Part shown: one piece after another, positions 26,110 to 36,758 of the stretch | Position numbering within the stretch: the first letter of the stretch is position 1 | How the letters are laid out: every line of letters begins with the position of its first letter | DNA from: Cytobacillus oceanisediminis | GTDB lineage: Bacteria; Bacillota; Bacilli; Bacillales; Cytobacillaceae | Direction: 5' to 3' | Assembly: GCF_007830235.1 (NCBI RefSeq) | Contig: NZ_VLKI01000003.1 | Span: forward strand, 248,001-312,000 | Length of the DNA stretch: 64,000 bases | Position numbers and translations under genes: made by a program | The notes under the pieces: generated by a model | The model's input: only the letters and a program-made list of their open reading frames with translations | Database searches by the model: none | What the model was told of the DNA's origin: nothing

Positions 26110-27621
26110 ATGACAGGAACACTAAAAGAGACAGAGCGCCAATTTATGGATTATGTAAAAAAAATGACTGCATATAATGAAGCATTATCCCTAATGTTTT
26201 GGGATCTTCGCACAGGGGCTCCGAAACAGGGAGTGGAACAGCGCTCTGAGGTAATCGGAATGATTTCTTCAGAAGTGTTCAGGATGTCAACCTCAGAGGA
26301 AATGGCAGCATACATAGCAAAGCTTTCAGGCAAGGAAAATCTTTCGGAAGTGACCTTAAAGACCCTGGATGAATGCAAAAAAGATTACGATCGGAACAAA
26401 AAAATCCCTGCAGAAGAATACAAGGAATATGTTATTCTTCAGTCCAAAGCGGAAAGCATCTGGGAAGAGGCAAAGGTGAACTCTGATTTTGATATGTTCC
26501 GCCCATACCTGGAAAAGCTTGTGGATATGAACAAGCGCTTCGTTGGTTATTGGGGATATGAAGGAAACAAATATAATACACTGTTGGACATGTATGAGCC
26601 TGGTGTCACAGTTGAAACGCTTGATAAGGTTTTCGGACAATTACGGGAAAAAATTGTACCGCTTGTCCAGCAAATTTCAGAGTCTCAGAACAAGCCGGAA
26701 ACAAGCTTTTTATATGAACATTTCGCTAAGGATAAACAGCGGGGCTTCAGCCTTGAAATCCTTAAGCAAATGGGCTATAACTTCAAAGCAGGGCGCCTTG
26801 ATGAAACCGTCCATCCTTTTGCTATTGGTTTAAACCCTGGCGACGTCCGTGTAACGACTAAATATGATGAAGAGGACTTCCGTACAGCTGTATTTGGCAC
26901 CATCCATGAAGGCGGCCATGCCTTATATGAGCAGAACATTTCTGCTGATCTGGTGGGGACGCCATTATGCACAGGAACATCAATGGGAATCCATGAATCT
27001 CAGTCTCTTTTCTATGAAAACTTTGTCGGACGCAACTATTCATTCTGGAAAAAGAATTATCAGCTCCTTAAAGAATATGCAAGCGGACAATTTGATGAAG
27101 TGCCTTTGGATGGGTTCTATCGTGCGATTAATGAATCCAAGCCATCATTGATCCGTATTGAAGCAGATGAATTAACGTATCCGCTTCATATCATTATCAG
27201 ATATGAAATTGAAAAAGGCTTATTCAATGACGAGATTGAAGTCAAAGATCTTCCTGAGATCTGGAACGAAAAGTATGAACAATACCTTGGCGTGAAGCCT
27301 GAAAACGATGCACAAGGCGTCCTTCAGGATGTTCATTGGGCAGGCGGAAGCTTCGGCTATTTCCCTTCCTATGCTCTGGGCTATATGTATGCAGCACAGC
27401 TGAAAAATAGCATGTTAAAGGATTTGCCTGACTATGATAAACTGTTTGAAGAAGGAAACCTGCTGCCAATCAAGGAATGGTTTACAAAAAATGTACACCA
27501 CTACGGCAAAATGAAAAAACCGCTGGAAATTTTAAATGATGTAACAGGCGAAGGTCTTAATGCACAATATCTTGTTGATTATCTGTATGATAAGTACGGT
27601 AAAGTGTACGAGTTAAACTAA
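26110..27621 (+). CDS. ypwA: M32 family metallocarboxypeptidase YpwA
   Basis: A 503-residue cytoplasmic carboxypeptidase Taq-type enzyme. Zinc is bound by HEGGH (266-270) with a downstream Glu in the HESQSLFYEN motif (about 296-305); DELTYPLHIIIRYEIE and the late YLVDYLYDKYG are also family-typical. It removes C-terminal residues from peptides. Length is standard. The start follows agaggggtg. It follows the order seen in B. subtilis (ypvA, ypwA), apart from the NO island. Confidence 0.93.
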   Translation: MTGTLKETERQFMDYVKKMTAYNEALSLMFWDLRTGAPKQGVEQRSEVIGMISSEVFRMSTSEEMAAYIAKLSGKENLSEVTLKTLDECKKDYDRNKKIPAEEYKEYVILQSKAESIWEEAKVNSDFDMFRPYLEKLVDMNKRFVGYWGYEGNKYNTLLDMYEPGVTVETLDKVFGQLREKIVPLVQQISESQNKPETSFLYEHFAKDKQRGFSLEILKQMGYNFKAGRLDETVHPFAIGLNPGDVRVTTKYDEEDFRTAVFGTIHEGGHALYEQNISADLVGTPLCTGTSMGIHESQSLFYENFVGRNYSFWKKNYQLLKEYASGQFDEVPLDGFYRAINESKPSLIRIEADELTYPLHIIIRYEIEKGLFNDEIEVKDLPEIWNEKYEQYLGVKPENDAQGVLQDVHWAGGSFGYFPSYALGYMYAAQLKNSMLKDLPDYDKLFEEGNLLPIKEWFTKNVHHYGKMKKPLEILNDVTGEGLNAQYLVDYLYDKYGKVYELN

Positions 27622-27640
27622 AATAACCTTTAAAAATAAT

Positions 27641-27669
27641 TAAGAGGGTGGCGCTTGTGCCATCCTCTT
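27641..27669 (+). other. Stem-loop between ypwA and the EamA gene
   Basis: AAGAGGGTGGC/GCCATCCTCTT forms an 11-pair stem (one G-T pair) with a short loop but no following T run, so it is a weak terminator or an mRNA-processing or stabilising hairpin. It lies 20 bases before the next start codon. Confidence 0.4.
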
Positions 27670-27688
27670 CATTCATGGAGAGTAAATT

Positions 27689-28609
27689 ATGAAGAGAATA
27701 TTCCCATATTTAATGATTGCCTTTGGAGCAAGCCTTTGGGGGATTATCGCCATTTTCGTTAAGGGATTGGGAGAATACGGATTTACGGCTATGGAAATTG
27801 TAGCAATAAGAGTAATCTCTGCTGCGTTTTTCCTAATTATGATTGGCTTGGCGCGCTTTAGAAACCAGCTGAAGCTGAAAACACCGGTGGACCTTCGGCT
27901 TTTTGCAGGCACCGGTATATTAAGCATAGTATTTTTTAATTACTGTTATTTTACAACGATAAATCAGATCAATGTTTCGATGGCGGTCATTCTGCTCTAC
28001 ACTGCTCCTGCATTTGTTACTGTTATGTCCTTCCTGTTTTTAAAGGAAAAGGTGGATTTCAGAAAAATTGGCGCAGTGGCTGGTACAATTATGGGCTGTA
28101 TTCTTATTGCGGGCCTTACGGCAGGAGACAGCAAAATAACATTCCTGGGAATATTGACGGGGTTAGGGTCTGGTCTCGGTTATGCACTTTATACCATTTT
28201 CGGCAAATTTGCATTAAGAAAATACCATCCATTTACGGTAACGCTTTATACTTTTCTGGTCGCAGCAGCAGCTCTTATTCCAGTGACCCGATTATGGACA
28301 AAAGCTGGACTATTTCTATCTGCAGATGTTTTGCTGCTTAGTATTGGCTTAGGTTTTATTCCAACTGTTCTGGCATACTTTGTATACACATGGGGCCTTG
28401 AGCAGACAGAGGGAAGCAAAGCGGCTGTTATTGCGACGGTTGAACCGGTTGTTGCGATGCTATTGGGAGTTTCTCTTTATGGTGAAAACCTCGGTATCAT
28501 ACAAATTGCCGGTGCACTTTTAATACTTAGCTCGGTTGTTATTGTAAACCTTCCTTCAAAAAGAAAAAACACCGGCATTATTTCGGAATCACAAAAACTG
28601 GAACATTAA
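27689..28609 (+). CDS. EamA/DMT family transporter
   Basis: A 306-residue, 10-helix drug/metabolite transporter with two EamA repeats (about 5-140 and 150-290). Both repeats carry the typical Pro/Glu-rich membrane motif near their ends (LKEKVDFRKIGAVAGTIMGC and GENLGIIQIAGALLILSSVV). Likely exports a metabolite; substrate unknown. A second EamA protein occurs at 46091-47011. Confidence 0.88.
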   Translation: MKRIFPYLMIAFGASLWGIIAIFVKGLGEYGFTAMEIVAIRVISAAFFLIMIGLARFRNQLKLKTPVDLRLFAGTGILSIVFFNYCYFTTINQINVSMAVILLYTAPAFVTVMSFLFLKEKVDFRKIGAVAGTIMGCILIAGLTAGDSKITFLGILTGLGSGLGYALYTIFGKFALRKYHPFTVTLYTFLVAAAALIPVTRLWTKAGLFLSADVLLLSIGLGFIPTVLAYFVYTWGLEQTEGSKAAVIATVEPVVAMLLGVSLYGENLGIIQIAGALLILSSVVIVNLPSKRKNTGIISESQKLEH

Positions 28610-28642
28610 AAATCTCCGATCCTGAGGGACCGGAGATTTTTT
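28608..28642. terminator. Terminator between EamA gene and oxidase operon
   Basis: AAAAATCTCCG/CGGAGATTTTTT; arms support both converging transcripts. Confidence 0.85.
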
Positions 28643-28659
28643 CATATAGTCTTGCCTAT

Positions 28660-30315
28660 TTACCAGAGCTTATATCCTTTAGCCCCTGGAGGAGCGTTTT
28701 GAATTAAGTCAATAAATGGAATGGTGTAAGCAAACAGAATCAGTACAAACGTAATTCCAAGCCATAGTTTCCAGTTTTCAAATACCATTGGAGCTTTTTC
28801 AGCCTCATCTGCCGCTTCACCGACAGGAAATTCCTGTTCTCCTTTAGGTGCAAAGAAAGCTAGATTGATAAAGATGTAAAGCATTAAGATGATGCCAAGG
28901 AACAGGATGGAACCGCCAATCGCCTGGGCAACTTGATATGGAATCCATTCTGCGGCCTGTGCTGCTCCGCCATACTCGGAGTAAGATGAACGTCGTGGAG
29001 CCCCAAGCAATCCGGCAGCATGCATGGCACCTGACATGAAAGTCATGCCAATGGACCAAATGACAGCCTGGATGATGCCTAATTTATTCATAGCTTTTGT
29101 TAGTTTGCGGCCAGTCAAATGCGGTATAAGCCAATAGGAAACTCCAAAGAATGTTAGTACGACGGATGTTGCCACAGTTAAATGAAAGTGTCCTGTAACC
29201 CAGATCGTATTATGGACTACCTGGTTCATCTGGTGGGAGGCATTAACGATACCGCCGGCACCAGCAGGAATAAATGTTACCATTCCGATGAATGGAACGA
29301 CAAAGCGTGCATCACCCCAGGGCAATTTCTTCAGCCAGCCAAATAATCCTGTTGCACCTTTTGCACGTCCAAAACTTTCAAACGTTGCAAATAGGGAAAA
29401 GGCAGTCATAAGAGACGGAATAACAACAAGGAATGTCAAAATAACTTGTAAAAACTTCCATGCCGGATCGATTCCTGGTTCCATTAATTGATGGTGAAAA
29501 CCAACCGGGATAGAGAAAAGCAGGAATAAAATAAAGGACATGCGTGCCAATGAATCAGAGAAAATCTTTCCGCCGATGACTTTTGGGATAACAACATACC
29601 AGGCCATATAGGCAGGCAATAGCCAGAAATATACAAGCGGATGTCCGAAGTACCAGAATAATGTCCGGCTGACTCCAATATTAACGGTTTCAACAATGCC
29701 CAATGACCAAGGAAGCAATTGGAATAGAACAGTTGATGCAACACCAATTGTTGCGACTATCCACATCATTGTGTTAACAAGTGACATAAATGTTAGGAGA
29801 GGGCTCGGCTGGCCTGGATTTTTTCTTCTCCATTCAGCGTATTTCATGATAATGGCCGCGCCATCAACCCAGCTTCCCACAATCACCAGTGTCAGGCCAA
29901 TGTAATACAATGCATGTGCCTGAAGCGGAGCATAGAAGGTATATAGCACAGTTGCTTCATTTAAGAGAATCATGGTTGCAGCAAGAACAGTTCCTGCTGT
30001 CATCAGCCAAAAGCCGACCCATCCTGTTATGCGCTGCTTTTTCGTAAAGGTGCCTGATGTTTTGCTTGTTGCAGCGAGCTGGAAGCCCATAATAAAGAAA
30101 GTAGTAAGTACAAGTCCTAATACAACACCGTGAACCGTAAGAATCTGGTAATAGCCGATTCCTGCAGGAAGTTCGAATTTTCCAGAACGAACGAGAGTCT
30201 GCAATAAACCTGCCAGGCCTCCTATTGCCAAAGCAGTAAAGGCTACATAAAAGTGAGCCATTGCCAATTTGCCGTCACGGCGGTCTACTTTTAGATTAGC
30301 TGCTGGATTAAACAT
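28660..30315 (-). CDS. cbaA: ba3-type cytochrome c oxidase subunit I
   Basis: A 551-residue heme-copper oxidase core with about 13 helices. Ligand histidines are visible: LTVHGVVLGL for low-spin heme, WYFGHPLVYFWLLPAY for CuB, and HNTIWVTGHFHLTVATSVVL for both. The compact size and sequence type match b(o/a)3 (B-family) oxidases, which have high oxygen affinity. It shares a TAATG junction with subunit II, so the two are translated together. It reduces O2 to water and pumps protons at the membrane. Confidence 0.92.
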   Translation of the reverse strand: MFNPAANLKVDRRDGKLAMAHFYVAFTALAIGGLAGLLQTLVRSGKFELPAGIGYYQILTVHGVVLGLVLTTFFIMGFQLAATSKTSGTFTKKQRITGWVGFWLMTAGTVLAATMILLNEATVLYTFYAPLQAHALYYIGLTLVIVGSWVDGAAIIMKYAEWRRKNPGQPSPLLTFMSLVNTMMWIVATIGVASTVLFQLLPWSLGIVETVNIGVSRTLFWYFGHPLVYFWLLPAYMAWYVVIPKVIGGKIFSDSLARMSFILFLLFSIPVGFHHQLMEPGIDPAWKFLQVILTFLVVIPSLMTAFSLFATFESFGRAKGATGLFGWLKKLPWGDARFVVPFIGMVTFIPAGAGGIVNASHQMNQVVHNTIWVTGHFHLTVATSVVLTFFGVSYWLIPHLTGRKLTKAMNKLGIIQAVIWSIGMTFMSGAMHAAGLLGAPRRSSYSEYGGAAQAAEWIPYQVAQAIGGSILFLGIILMLYIFINLAFFAPKGEQEFPVGEAADEAEKAPMVFENWKLWLGITFVLILFAYTIPFIDLIQNAPPGAKGYKLW

Positions 30316-30791
30316 TATTTCACCACCTTAATTTTAGACGACATCATATGGTGACCAACACCGCAATATTCATTACAAACAATTAAGTATTCACCTGTTT
30401 TATCAAATGTTGTTATATGTTCACTGATATATCCAGGTTCTAGCATCATATTGATATTTGAGCCCGCTACTTCGAATCCATGGACAACGTCTTTTGTTGT
30501 AGCAATAATTTTAACTTTTGCTCCATAAGGAACCTCTACGGAAGCAGGGCTATAGGAAAATGCGGATGCTACAAAAACCAATTCATAATCCCAATCTTTA
30601 CCCTCGACTTTTTTCAATCCAGGCTCATTGAATGGAGCGGTAGTATCAACCTTTTCAGGGTCAATTGTTGCTAAACAGCTTGGCGGCTGGTTCCCAAGAT
30701 AAAATGCGCTGACACCCAACACTGTTAAAAAAACCAGAAGTGATCCGATTCCAAAGATGAGCCAGGCTTTTTCAAACTTATGCATATGCAT
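30315..30791 (-). CDS. cbaB: ba3-type cytochrome c oxidase subunit II (CuA)
   Basis: A 158-residue subunit with one N-terminal helix (WLIFGIGSLLVFLTVLGVSA) and a cupredoxin domain outside the membrane. The CuA site is CNEYCGVGHHM, with the upstream His in DVVHGFEV. It accepts electrons from cytochrome c. I chose the ATG at 30791, preceded by aaagggga; the extension to 30854 lies inside the subunit IIa gene. Confidence 0.92.
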   Translation of the reverse strand: MHMHKFEKAWLIFGIGSLLVFLTVLGVSAFYLGNQPPSCLATIDPEKVDTTAPFNEPGLKKVEGKDWDYELVFVASAFSYSPASVEVPYGAKVKIIATTKDVVHGFEVAGSNINMMLEPGYISEHITTFDKTGEYLIVCNEYCGVGHHMMSSKIKVVK

Positions 30792-30814
30792 GGCTTTTTT
30801 CCCCTTTCTATCTT

Positions 30815-30964
30815 TTAAAAGCGACTGACAAATAATAAGTAAACGCCTATCCATGTAATTACTAGGAAGAATCCTAATAAGAAAACGGAAGCTAACGTTC
30901 CCTTTAAGGAAGAGCTATCCTCTATTTCAGTTTTTGTTTTGCGGCTGAGTTCCGTTTTCGCCAT
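30815..30964 (-). CDS. ba3-type oxidase small subunit IIa
   Basis: A 49-residue protein with a polar 22-residue N-terminus followed by one helix (SVFLLGFFLVITWIGVYLL). Size, single helix and position just upstream of subunit II match subunit IIa of ba3 oxidases. The start follows agggagtg. The frame ends 24 bases before the subunit II start. Confidence 0.8.
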   Translation of the reverse strand: MAKTELSRKTKTEIEDSSSLKGTLASVFLLGFFLVITWIGVYLLFVSRF

Positions 30965-31116
30965 TTTCTTTCACTCCCTTCGAAAAATTGGAAAAAGTAA
31001 ATGATTACATTTTCATAATACAAGACATTTAGGAAGATTCTAGATGCTTTCCGTGAGTTCACAAATTGTTCATTCGTTACTTAATTACTATGGTAATAGT
31101 GAAAAATTGATTCTAC

Positions 31117-31132
31117 AGTGATATATGTCACA
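31117..31132. promoter_or_regulatory. Crp/Fnr-type site upstream of the oxidase operon
   Basis: AGTGATATATGTCACA has GTGA-N6-TCAC with the classical six-base centre, a near-perfect Crp/Fnr-class operator. It is 153 bases upstream of the subunit IIa start on the minus strand. One of the two Crp/Fnr paralogues in this window is a natural candidate. Confidence 0.5.
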
Positions 31133-31304
31133 AAAACCAAGCTAAAAATGTGAAGAAAATGTGAAGGTTAACATAGGTCTTCTGCAGGAGGATAATACTT
31201 TGCAAATGATAACGATGAACCAACACAGAATGAATAAAATGATCAAATAGCGAACAATTTATGTGATAGATTTAATTAAGTTCGTTTTTTAGCTTGTTTT
31301 TGGG

Positions 31305-31332
31305 TTGAAAAAATGATGAATGATGTTATAAT
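31305..31332 (+). promoter_or_regulatory. SigA-type promoter of xpt-pbuX
   Basis: -35 TTGAAA and -10 TATAAT, 16 bases apart, placing initiation about ten bases before the aptamer. Confidence 0.65.
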
Positions 31333-31350
31333 GTTTATAAATTAATAACA

Positions 31351-31425
31351 TTCACTCATATAATCGCAGGAATATGGCCTGCAAGTTTCTACCGGGTTAC
31401 CGTAAATGATCCGACTATGGGTGAG
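31351..31425 (+). ncRNA. Guanine-type purine riboswitch aptamer
   Basis: P1 pairs CACTCAT with ATGGGTG. The core shows the invariant TATAATCGC, the J2/3 segment AAGTTTCTACCGGG and the 3' core CCGACTATGG. The specificity base (C in GACTAT) predicts guanine or hypoxanthine binding, not adenine. It closely resembles the B. subtilis xpt riboswitch. Confidence 0.95.
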
Positions 31426-31483
31426 CAATGTACGGGGCGGATTCCACCCTCTAATTGCCTGCAGCTTAGTTTTATTAGCCTGT

Positions 31484-31545
31484 AGGCCATTGCTTCACTC
31501 ATTTTTATGTTGTGAATGCATGGCCTTTGGGCTTTTTGTGTTTTA
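31484..31545 (+). terminator. Riboswitch-controlled terminator of xpt-pbuX
   Basis: AGGCCAT...TTCAC pairs with GTGAA...ATGGCCT, followed by a T-rich stretch. The left arm (CATTGCTTCACTCA, 31488-31501) can also pair with the aptamer 3' strand (TGGGTGAGCAATG), forming an antiterminator. Ligand binding would therefore free the terminator and shut off the operon. Confidence 0.8.
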
Positions 31546-31546
31546 A

Positions 31547-33483
<1,937 letters not shown>

Positions 33484-33594
33484 TTCATCGCAATTGTATT
33501 CACAATAAAACCGGCAATCAATATAATATTCTATCGGGATATTTTTCAACATTCCCGACGCTGTTGCTCTTCACAGGAAAGCGAGTGGATAGGA

Positions 33595-33741
33595 ATGGAA
33601 AAATATTATTGCGACCATTGCCGGCTTTTATATAATGAAGAAGAAATTTGTGAGGCATGCGGATTGCTTGTTACGAAGAGGATTTATATCGAAGTTCAAA
33701 AACATCAAAAAAATCAAAATCATTTTGGGGCATCGGAATAA
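33595..33741 (+). CDS. Small zinc-ribbon-like protein
   Basis: A 48-residue protein: MEKYYCDHCRLLYNEEEICE, ACGLLVTKRIYIEVQ, then a Lys/Gln/Asn-rich tail. CxxC and CxxC should hold one zinc ion. The ribosome site (atagga) is weak, but a terminator overlaps the stop codon, which supports a real gene end. Function unknown. Confidence 0.6.
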   Translation: MEKYYCDHCRLLYNEEEICEACGLLVTKRIYIEVQKHQKNQNHFGASE

Positions 33742-33758
33742 TCCGATGCCATTTTTTT
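33729..33758 (+). terminator. Terminator overlapping the zinc-ribbon gene stop
   Basis: GGCATCGGAT-type stem (GCATCGGA/TCCGATGC) followed by seven T. Confidence 0.8.
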
Positions 33759-33817
33759 GTGAAAAGGATTTATTATGCTAAAATAAAATTAATTTTCAGA
33801 CAAAGGATGGATAAAAT

Positions 33818-34591
33818 ATGTATTTACCGACATTTCGCCTGGATGGCCAAAAAGCCATTGTTACAGGCGCAGGAAGAGGAATTGGGAGAGCTTTGGCCAT
33901 TGGTCTGGCAGAAGCAGGAGCAGATGTTGCTCTATTATCCAGAACGGTCTCTGACTTAGAGGAGACTGCAGGAATTATACAAAGTATGGGCAGAAGGTCT
34001 TTAGTAATCCAAACGGATGTAACAAAAAGGGAAGATGTACATAATGCGGTTCAAAAGGTGGCTGCCGAATGGAATGAAATTAATATCTTAATAAATAATG
34101 CAGGTATGAATATCCGTTCAAAGGCATTGGAAGTTACGGATGAAGAGTGGCAAACCATTATGGATACTAATCTTAAATCAGCGTTTATGATGTCACAGGA
34201 AACCGCAAAGGTTATGAAGGAAAAGAATACACCTGGCAGAATCATTACGATTGCGTCTGTTGCCGGACATGTAGCATTAAGAACTGGAGTCGTTTATGCG
34301 GCAACCAAAGCGGCTTTAATCCAAATGACTAAAGTCCTCGCCATGGAATGGGGCGCCTATAATATCAATGTTAATGCCATCGGGCCATGGTATTTTAAGA
34401 CCCCGCTGACTGAAAAATTATTGGCTGATCAAGAATACATAAAAGATATCCTGGCTGTTACTCCTCTAAAAAGGGTAGGAGAGCTGGAAGAACTGGTTGG
34501 TCCTGCGGTCTTCCTCTCTTCCTCTGCCGGAAGCTATGTCACTGGCCAAACCCTATTTGTGGATGGCGGTATGACCATACACGGATTCTAA
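33818..34591 (+). CDS. SDR family NAD(P)-dependent oxidoreductase
   Basis: A 257-residue classical short-chain dehydrogenase. The cofactor motif is TGAGRGIG (about 18-25), then NNAGM (about 94), the catalytic Ser before HVALRTG, and YAATK (about 161-165). It resembles 3-oxoacyl-ACP reductase and gluconate 5-dehydrogenase enzymes; the substrate is not determinable by eye. The start follows aaggatg. It is a single-gene unit with a terminator about 100 bases downstream. Confidence 0.88.
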   Translation: MYLPTFRLDGQKAIVTGAGRGIGRALAIGLAEAGADVALLSRTVSDLEETAGIIQSMGRRSLVIQTDVTKREDVHNAVQKVAAEWNEINILINNAGMNIRSKALEVTDEEWQTIMDTNLKSAFMMSQETAKVMKEKNTPGRIITIASVAGHVALRTGVVYAATKAALIQMTKVLAMEWGAYNINVNAIGPWYFKTPLTEKLLADQEYIKDILAVTPLKRVGELEELVGPAVFLSSSAGSYVTGQTLFVDGGMTIHGF

Positions 34592-34684
34592 ACACATACT
34601 TTAAATTGGAAAAGATTTAGTAATGCTATCAATTCGAGTGTTCATATATAATAAAGATGCACAACAACTCCTTCAAAACATATT

Positions 34685-34716
34685 GCTTCCTCCAATCCGG
34701 AGGGAGCTTTTTTTAT
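34685..34716 (+). terminator. Intrinsic terminator after SDR gene
   Basis: GCTTCCTCC/GGAGGGAGC followed by a T run. Confidence 0.8.
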
Positions 34717-34823
34717 TTTATCCAGTTTCAAATAGAGTCTGTTAGGTTACATACATAACAGGTTAAGCATAATCTGCATTTATTTGGAAATATTAAGAGA
34801 AAGCCTGAGAAGGAGAGTCATGT

Positions 34824-35909
34824 ATGCCAGCGATCGTATCAGTTGCAGAAGCTGTACCTGCACATGTGCTAAGGCAGGAAAAGGTAATGGATTTTGCCAG
34901 AGATTTATTTTCAGAATCCTTTAAGGATATAGAACGGCTTTTAAAAGCTTTCCATAACGGACAAATTGAAAAACGCCATTTTGCAAAGGATCTGGAATGG
35001 TTTAAGGCAGACAAATCGTTTGAAGAAAGAAATAATGCTTATATTGACCAAGCTATTGAGTTAGGTACAAAAGCTATCAAGAATTGTTTAAATAGCGAAA
35101 CGTTTCTTAAGAAACATATTCCTTATACAGAGATTGACGCGATCTTTACGATTTCAAGTTCAGGCATCGCCACACCAAGTATTGAAGCAAGAATCATGAA
35201 TAAGCTCCCCTTTTCGGAACACACAAAGCGAATTCCAATTTGGGGTTTAGGCTGTGCGGGCGGCGCTTCAGGTCTTTCGAGAGCTTATGAATATTGCCTT
35301 GCTTTCCCTAAGGCAAAGGTTTTGGTTTTATCGATTGAATTATGCAGTTTGACATTCCAGCGCAACGACCGATCAAAAAGTAATTTAATCGGCACATCCC
35401 TTTTTGCGGATGGAGTAGCATGTGCACTTGTAACAGGCGATGATGTTAAAATGGAAGATTTTCAGAAGCAGGCGGCCATTCCCCGTATATTGGCGACTCA
35501 ATCAACAACGATGCGTGATTCTTTGGATGTGATGGGCTGGGAAGTGAAGGATGAAGGCTTATATGTCGTTTTTTCAAAGGACATCCCTGCTATTATAGAA
35601 AGCTGGCTAAAACCGAATGTATCGGAATTTTTGCAAAAGGAGGGAATAAAAATGGAGGAAGTAAGCCATTTTGTTGCCCATCCCGGCGGAAAAAAGGTCA
35701 TCGGAGCCTATCAAAGTGCCCTGCAGTTCGATCCGGCGATGACGAAAATATCACTTGAAGTTTTAAAAGAATATGGGAATATGTCATCAGCGACTATCCT
35801 GTATGTTCTGAAAAGATTTATGGAATTCGGCCAGCAAGGTGAAATGGGGCTTGCAACCGCACTCGGTCCGGGATTCAGTTCGGAATTGTTGCTTTTGGAG
35901 TGGGAGTGA
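34824..35909 (+). CDS. bpsA: Type III polyketide synthase BpsA
   Basis: A 361-residue chalcone-synthase-like enzyme. The triad is visible: Cys144 in GLGCAGGASG, His in FVAHPGGKKV and Asn in KEYGNMSSATI. The B. subtilis enzyme makes alkylpyrones from long-chain acyl-CoA and malonyl-CoA. It is followed five bases later by the methylase gene bpsB, as in B. subtilis. Start follows gagaaggag. Confidence 0.92.
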   Translation: MPAIVSVAEAVPAHVLRQEKVMDFARDLFSESFKDIERLLKAFHNGQIEKRHFAKDLEWFKADKSFEERNNAYIDQAIELGTKAIKNCLNSETFLKKHIPYTEIDAIFTISSSGIATPSIEARIMNKLPFSEHTKRIPIWGLGCAGGASGLSRAYEYCLAFPKAKVLVLSIELCSLTFQRNDRSKSNLIGTSLFADGVACALVTGDDVKMEDFQKQAAIPRILATQSTTMRDSLDVMGWEVKDEGLYVVFSKDIPAIIESWLKPNVSEFLQKEGIKMEEVSHFVAHPGGKKVIGAYQSALQFDPAMTKISLEVLKEYGNMSSATILYVLKRFMEFGQQGEMGLATALGPGFSSELLLLEWE

Positions 35910-35913
35910 AAAC

Positions 35914-36477
35914 ATGTTATTTTTCTTATTTATTACGATAATCATTTTACAGCGTGCATTTGAACTTGTGGTTGCAAAAAAAAATGAAAGATGGATGAAA
36001 GAGCGTGGAGCGCTTGAATTTGGCCAACAGCATTATCCGTGGATTGTATTGATGCATGTCCTCTTTTTTGTCAGCTATATCTTTGAAGTATTATTTTTTG
36101 AAAAAGGCCTGTCGCGTTTATGGCCAATACTTCTCTTTTTATTTGTCATCACTCAGACGGGCAGAATGTGGGCTCTGTTTTCTCTTGGGCGATTTTGGAA
36201 TACAAAAATTATTGTCCTGCCAGGTGCAAATGTCGTAAGAAGGGGACCGTATCAATTTATAAAGCATCCTAATTATGCGATTGTATCAGCGGAATTTGTG
36301 GTGATTCCCTTAATGTTTCAGGCTTATATTACAGCGATTGTCTTTACATTGCTGAATTTATTGATCCTGTCCATCAGAATACCGGCTGAAGAAAAAGCAC
36401 TTAAGGAACTAACCGAATACGAAGACGCATTTTTGAGGATCAGGCCAGAACCTGATAAAGATATTAAAAAAATTTGA
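35914..36477 (+). CDS. bpsB: Alkylpyrone O-methyltransferase BpsB (YpbQ, ICMT family)
   Basis: A 187-residue membrane methyltransferase of the isoprenylcysteine carboxyl methyltransferase type, with about four helices. The C-terminal SAM motif region is RRGPYQFIKHPNYAIVS and a later EEKAL. It methylates BpsA products. I chose the ATG at 35914 behind tggagtgggag; the open frame extending back into bpsA is out-of-frame overlap. Confidence 0.88.
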   Translation: MLFFLFITIIILQRAFELVVAKKNERWMKERGALEFGQQHYPWIVLMHVLFFVSYIFEVLFFEKGLSRLWPILLFLFVITQTGRMWALFSLGRFWNTKIIVLPGANVVRRGPYQFIKHPNYAIVSAEFVVIPLMFQAYITAIVFTLLNLLILSIRIPAEEKALKELTEYEDAFLRIRPEPDKDIKKI

Positions 36478-36495
36478 CAATTATATGAACCCTAT

Positions 36496-36550
36496 TGAAA
36501 ATGATTATCGTTCGTGATAAACTTCTAATTGAAGTTGAAAATTATTCTCA
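36496..36550 (+). promoter_or_regulatory. Two Fur-type boxes
   Basis: TGAAAATGATTATCG (36496-36510) matches the 7-1-7 Fur box TGATAATNATTATCA at 12 of 14 fixed positions. TGAAAATTATTCTCA (36536-36550) also matches at 12 of 14. They lie in tandem, 40 bases apart, directly before a 30-codon gene. Confidence 0.5.
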
Positions 36551-36582
36551 ATATCATTCCAATAGGAAAGGTGTTGCTACAT

Positions 36583-36675
36583 ATGACAATCGTTTTCGTT
36601 GCCGGTACAATCGCAGCGTACTCACTAGTTATGAAACATGTCTTAAATAACGTTGCAAAACCACACACAAGATAA
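36583..36675 (+). CDS. Possible Fur-controlled 30-residue peptide
   Basis: A 30-codon frame starting at ATG 36583, with an ataggaaagg site upstream. The peptide begins MTIVFVAGTIAAYSLVMKHV and ends basic (AKPHTR). It could be a short membrane-inserted or amphipathic peptide. A clean terminator follows within 20 bases, and the upstream region carries two Fur-like boxes. The B. subtilis Fur regulon includes short basic proteins (FbpA, FbpB, FbpC); I cannot show homology to them. Confidence 0.5.
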   Translation: MTIVFVAGTIAAYSLVMKHVLNNVAKPHTR

Positions 36676-36694
36676 ATATTATTGAATTGTTTGG

Positions 36695-36721
36695 AACCAG
36701 GCGGGTGCCTGGTTTTTGTTT
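36695..36721 (+). terminator. Terminator of the Fur-boxed mini-gene
   Basis: AACCAGGC/GCCTGGTT with a GGGT loop and a T run. Confidence 0.8.
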
Positions 36722-36758
36722 TGTTATCAATTTCCATATTTTTGAAAATGTGTGAACT

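Noticed and set aside
33657-33959. 100-codon frame overlapping the SDR start
   Set aside because: Out of frame with both the zinc-ribbon gene and the SDR gene, and crosses a terminator.
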